The notes under the pieces were generated by a model. It had not been told where the DNA came from, did not search any database, and saw only the letters and a list, made by a program, of their open reading frames with translations. From Hortaea werneckii (lineage: Eukaryota > Ascomycota > Dothideomycetes > Mycosphaerellales > Teratosphaeriaceae): a stretch of DNA of 55,462 bases. Location: contig JBAOKB010000067.1 of the NCBI GenBank assembly GCA_037044905.1, positions 1 to 55,462 on the forward strand. Direction: 5' to 3'. The position numbers and the translations under genes are program-made. Shown piece after piece: positions 53,011 through 55,462 of the stretch. The stretch's first letter is position 1, and every line of letters begins with the position of its first letter.

Positions 53011-53399
53011 CACGTGCACTTTCGAAAGGGGTAGGCACCCAGGTATTGATGCTGTCCCTCTAGATATCTCCCTCTAGATATCTCCCTTCACTTTCGGCCT
53101 CACCTCTCCAGCCGGGAAGGGCTTGAGCCTCCAGTCCATCGGCATTCCCTCCCCGCCAAGCCCGACTCCCGGCCCTCCCGCCGTCCCGCCGCAAGCTTGG
53201 GCCAGCAAGAAATTCTGAATCTTGAAACGTTGTTTTGCCGTCGGCGGGGGACTCACTCACTCACTTCCAGCTGCCACACTCTCGTCCACTCTTCTCTTCC
53301 CATCCTCTTCTCTTCCTCGATCCCCCCTTCTTGCATCCTCTAGCCAACGAAGGCGCACAACGCGGCTGTATTGCCTGTATACCCCACCAATCCGATACC
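53011..53399. promoter_or_regulatory. Divergent promoter region uS9m / EF1B-gamma
   Basis: The start codons are only 389 bp apart, back to back. It contains a CT-rich region near 53,280-53,340, typical of highly expressed fungal promoters, and a tandem 14-bp repeat (listed separately). Confidence 0.55.
53056..53083. repeat. Tandem 14-bp repeat CCCTCTAGATATCT x2
   Basis: Two exact head-to-tail copies (53056-53069, 53070-53083) each contain the palindrome AGATATCT. They lie in the shared promoter region 46-73 bp upstream of the uS9m start. Confidence 0.8.
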
Positions 53400-55100
53400 A
53401 TGGCGCCGTTCGGCAAGATCTACTCTTACCCCGTGAGTACCACCTCTTTTCTTCCGGGAGGCAAGACGAAAGACGCTGTGGTGCCCCACCACTATCTCTT
53501 TCTTTTCTTCCTCCGAATCAAGAAGGACCGGCATTCTTGCTCTTCGGACAGCGTCCCCAGCTATATCAATACAATGTCACGTGATTGCTAACTGGAATCT
53601 CCTCAACAGGGCAACCCCCGCACCACGGCCATCAACGCTGTCGCCAAGGCCAACAACATCGAGCTCGAGCAGGTCCACACCGAGCCCGCCAAGGGCGTCA
53701 GCGACGACTACCGCAAGCTGAACAAGCTCGGCAAGGTCCCGACTTTCGAGGGCGCCGATGGCTACGTCCTGACCGAGTGCATGGCCATTGCCATCTACAG
53801 TGAGTCCTCCCACCTCCCATCCAATTCTACCGGTGGCCGGTCCTCCCAATATGATGAAGATCATATACAACCAATTTTCCAGTTATCCCTGTCTGAAAAT
53901 TCTCTGTTGATATTGTATTCACACTCTGATACGACAATGGGGACCGCTGCCATTTCTCTGCCACGAGATTTGATCGGATTGAGAGGACATTGTTGCTGAC
54001 TTTGCGCCCCTAGTCACCTCCCAGAACGAGAAGACCACCCTGCTCGGCAAGACCAAGCAGGACTACGCCTCCATCCTCCGCTGGATGTCCTTCGCCAACG
54101 CTGAGGTCCTCCCCTCCCTCGGCGGCTGGTTCCGCCCTCTCATTGGCCGCGACCCGTACAACAAGAAGAACGTTGAGGACAGCCAGAAGGCTACCGACAT
54201 GAAGATGAAGACCATGGAGGACCACCTCATGCTCAACACCTACCTCGTCGGCGAGCGTGTCACCCTCGCTGACATCTTCACCGCCGCCATGGTCAGCCGT
54301 GGCTTCCAGTTCTTCTTCGACAAGGCCTGGCGCGAGGAGCACCCGTCCGTGACCCGTTGGTACGAGACGGTCGCCAACCAGAGCATCTACGCCGACGTGG
54401 CCGGCAAGCCCGAGTTCATCGAGAAGGCCATCCCGAACCAGCCCCCGAAGAAGGAGGAGAAGCCAAAGGAGCAGGCCAAGCCCAAGGTCAAGACCGCCGC
54501 TGAGCGGGAGAAGGAGGAGGCCGCGGCCCCGACCCCACCGAAGCCGAAGCACCCGCTCGAGGCTCTCGGCAAGCCCACTTTCGTCATTGACGACTTGAAG
54601 AGGAAGTACTCCAACGACGACACCCGTGAGAGTGCTCTGCCCTGGTATGTCAACCATTAGCTCCGTCTGATCTTAGTAGAAACGGCGATACTAACCCATC
54701 CTTTCACTGTAGGTTCTGGGAGAACTGCAACTTCGAAGAGTACTCGCTCTGGAAGGTTGACTTCATGTACAACGAGGACCTTACCATGACTTTCATGTCG
54801 GCCAACCAGATCGGTGGTTTCTTCACCCGTCTTGAGGCTTCCCGCAAGTACCTCTTCGGTGCTGCATCCGTTTTTGGCGTGCAAAACGACTCCGTCATTC
54901 AGGGCGCTTTCGTCGTCCGTGGCCAGGAGGCCACCCCGGCTTTCGACGTCGCCCCTGACTGGGAGTCGTACAAGTTCACCAAGCTCGACCACACCAACCC
55001 TGAGGACCGCGAGTTCGTCAACGACATGTGGGCTTGGGACAAGCCGATCGAGGTCAACGGCAAGAAGTACGACTGGGCTGACGGCAAGGTCTTCAAGTAG
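53400..55100 (+). CDS. Elongation factor 1B gamma (four exons)
   Basis: Structural subunit of the eEF1B guanine-exchange complex that recharges eEF1A in translation. Exons are 53400-53432, 53610-53799, 54014-54644 and 54713-55100, with introns of 177, 214 and 68 bp that are all GT-AG. The product is 413 residues. The N-terminal half is a glutathione-S-transferase-like fold: MAPFGKIYSYP joined to GNPRTTAINAVAKANNIELE, then KLGKVPTFEGADGYVLTECM and RGFQFFFDKAW. A Lys/Pro/Glu-rich linker (about residues 210-255) follows, and then the EF1G domain: ALPWFWENCNFEEYSLWKVD, DWESYKFTKLD and a final DGKVFK. All are typical and no residue appears missing. The longer 5' introns are common in highly expressed ribosomal and elongation-factor genes. 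Confidence 0.97.
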
Positions 55101-55462
55101 ATGCCTCTCCTCTCCTGAGTCATTTCTGCTTGATGTTCCTTCTGGCTTCTTCTAACTCGACCCTTTGCGTGCTTGGCCGCTTTTGCCGGCAGGAATATAA
55201 CTATTTGCTGCGGCACCCGCCTTACCCTCCATGCCCCCTCCCGGGCAGTGCAGGCGGCTTTAGACGTGTTTTGAGAGCGATGTGGGACGTGTTTATTGTG
55301 AAACGTGGTTATGAGTATGAAAGGGACCCCAAAAAAGAATTTTCCCGGGAGTTCTTCCCGTCGTAGCGAAAGAAGCAATCGAGAACATTTTTCTGCGACC
55401 AATCTGTACGGATTGAGATTCTCCAGTTCTGATTTTTCAGATATCACACTTTGCACCCTCAA
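55101..55462. other. 3' flank, no gene seen
   Basis: The remaining 362 bases hold only the 3' flank of the EF1B-gamma gene; no further coding region is evident before the window ends. Confidence 0.6.

Noticed and set aside
54010..54657. Leu-rich minus-strand frame within EF1B-gamma exon 3
   Set aside because: Antisense shadow of a highly biased coding exon.

Overview
The window looks like nuclear DNA of a filamentous ascomycete (Pezizomycotina; a dothideomycete is my guess, not something the sequence proves). Genes are monocistronic and separated by a few hundred to a few thousand bases. They carry short GT-AG introns, mostly 50-120 bp, several with CTGAC/CTAAC-type branch sites close to the acceptor. 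Gene content mixes universal eukaryotic housekeeping genes with fungal families. I see no virus, bacterial operon, CRISPR array or intact transposon.

Layout. 0.5-8.4 kb: a 2EXR/F-box-like protein, a small SET-domain protein directly behind LEU2 (3-isopropylmalate dehydrogenase), glutamate decarboxylase, and a fungal DUF7053-type protein. 9.7-20.5 kb: a DUF2235 alpha/beta hydrolase, prefoldin subunit 4, an MFS drug-transporter-like gene with a 15-nt microexon, a PHD-finger protein, and an unrecognised proline/serine-rich protein. 21.3-24.6 kb: a divergent pair, a SUR2-type sphingolipid C4-hydroxylase and an intracellular RING-like/LysM protein. 24.6-29.3 kb: gene-poor DNA holding one intron-containing tRNA-Arg(UCG). 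29.3-39.0 kb: DML1/Misato, LAS1 nuclease, TRAPP subunit Trs31, a bacterial-type poly(ADP-ribose) glycohydrolase and a dual-specificity phosphatase. 39.0-41.7 kb: no supportable gene. 41.7-55.1 kb: a GMC oxidoreductase, importin-beta (KAP95), a Dif1/Spd1-like ribonucleotide-reductase inhibitor, an F-box-like protein, mitochondrial ribosomal protein uS9m and elongation factor 1B-gamma.

The genes do not form one pathway and there is no convincing biosynthetic cluster. Functional themes are leucine/GABA metabolism, translation and ribosome biogenesis (LAS1, uS9m, EF1B-gamma), protein folding and trafficking (prefoldin, TRAPP, importin), and chromatin/ADP-ribose/dNTP control (PHD, SET, PARG, RNR inhibitor). 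Exon-intron structures were joined by hand from splice signals and family conservation; most frames close exactly.

Most notable: two nearly pure poly-G tracts of 38 and 36 nt, a 25-nt poly-T tract, the MFS microexon, a possible alternative 3' exon of KAP95, a Leu3-type CCG-N4-CGG motif next to LEU2, an MCB box upstream of the RNR inhibitor, and the bacterial-type PARG with a long acidic fungal tail.
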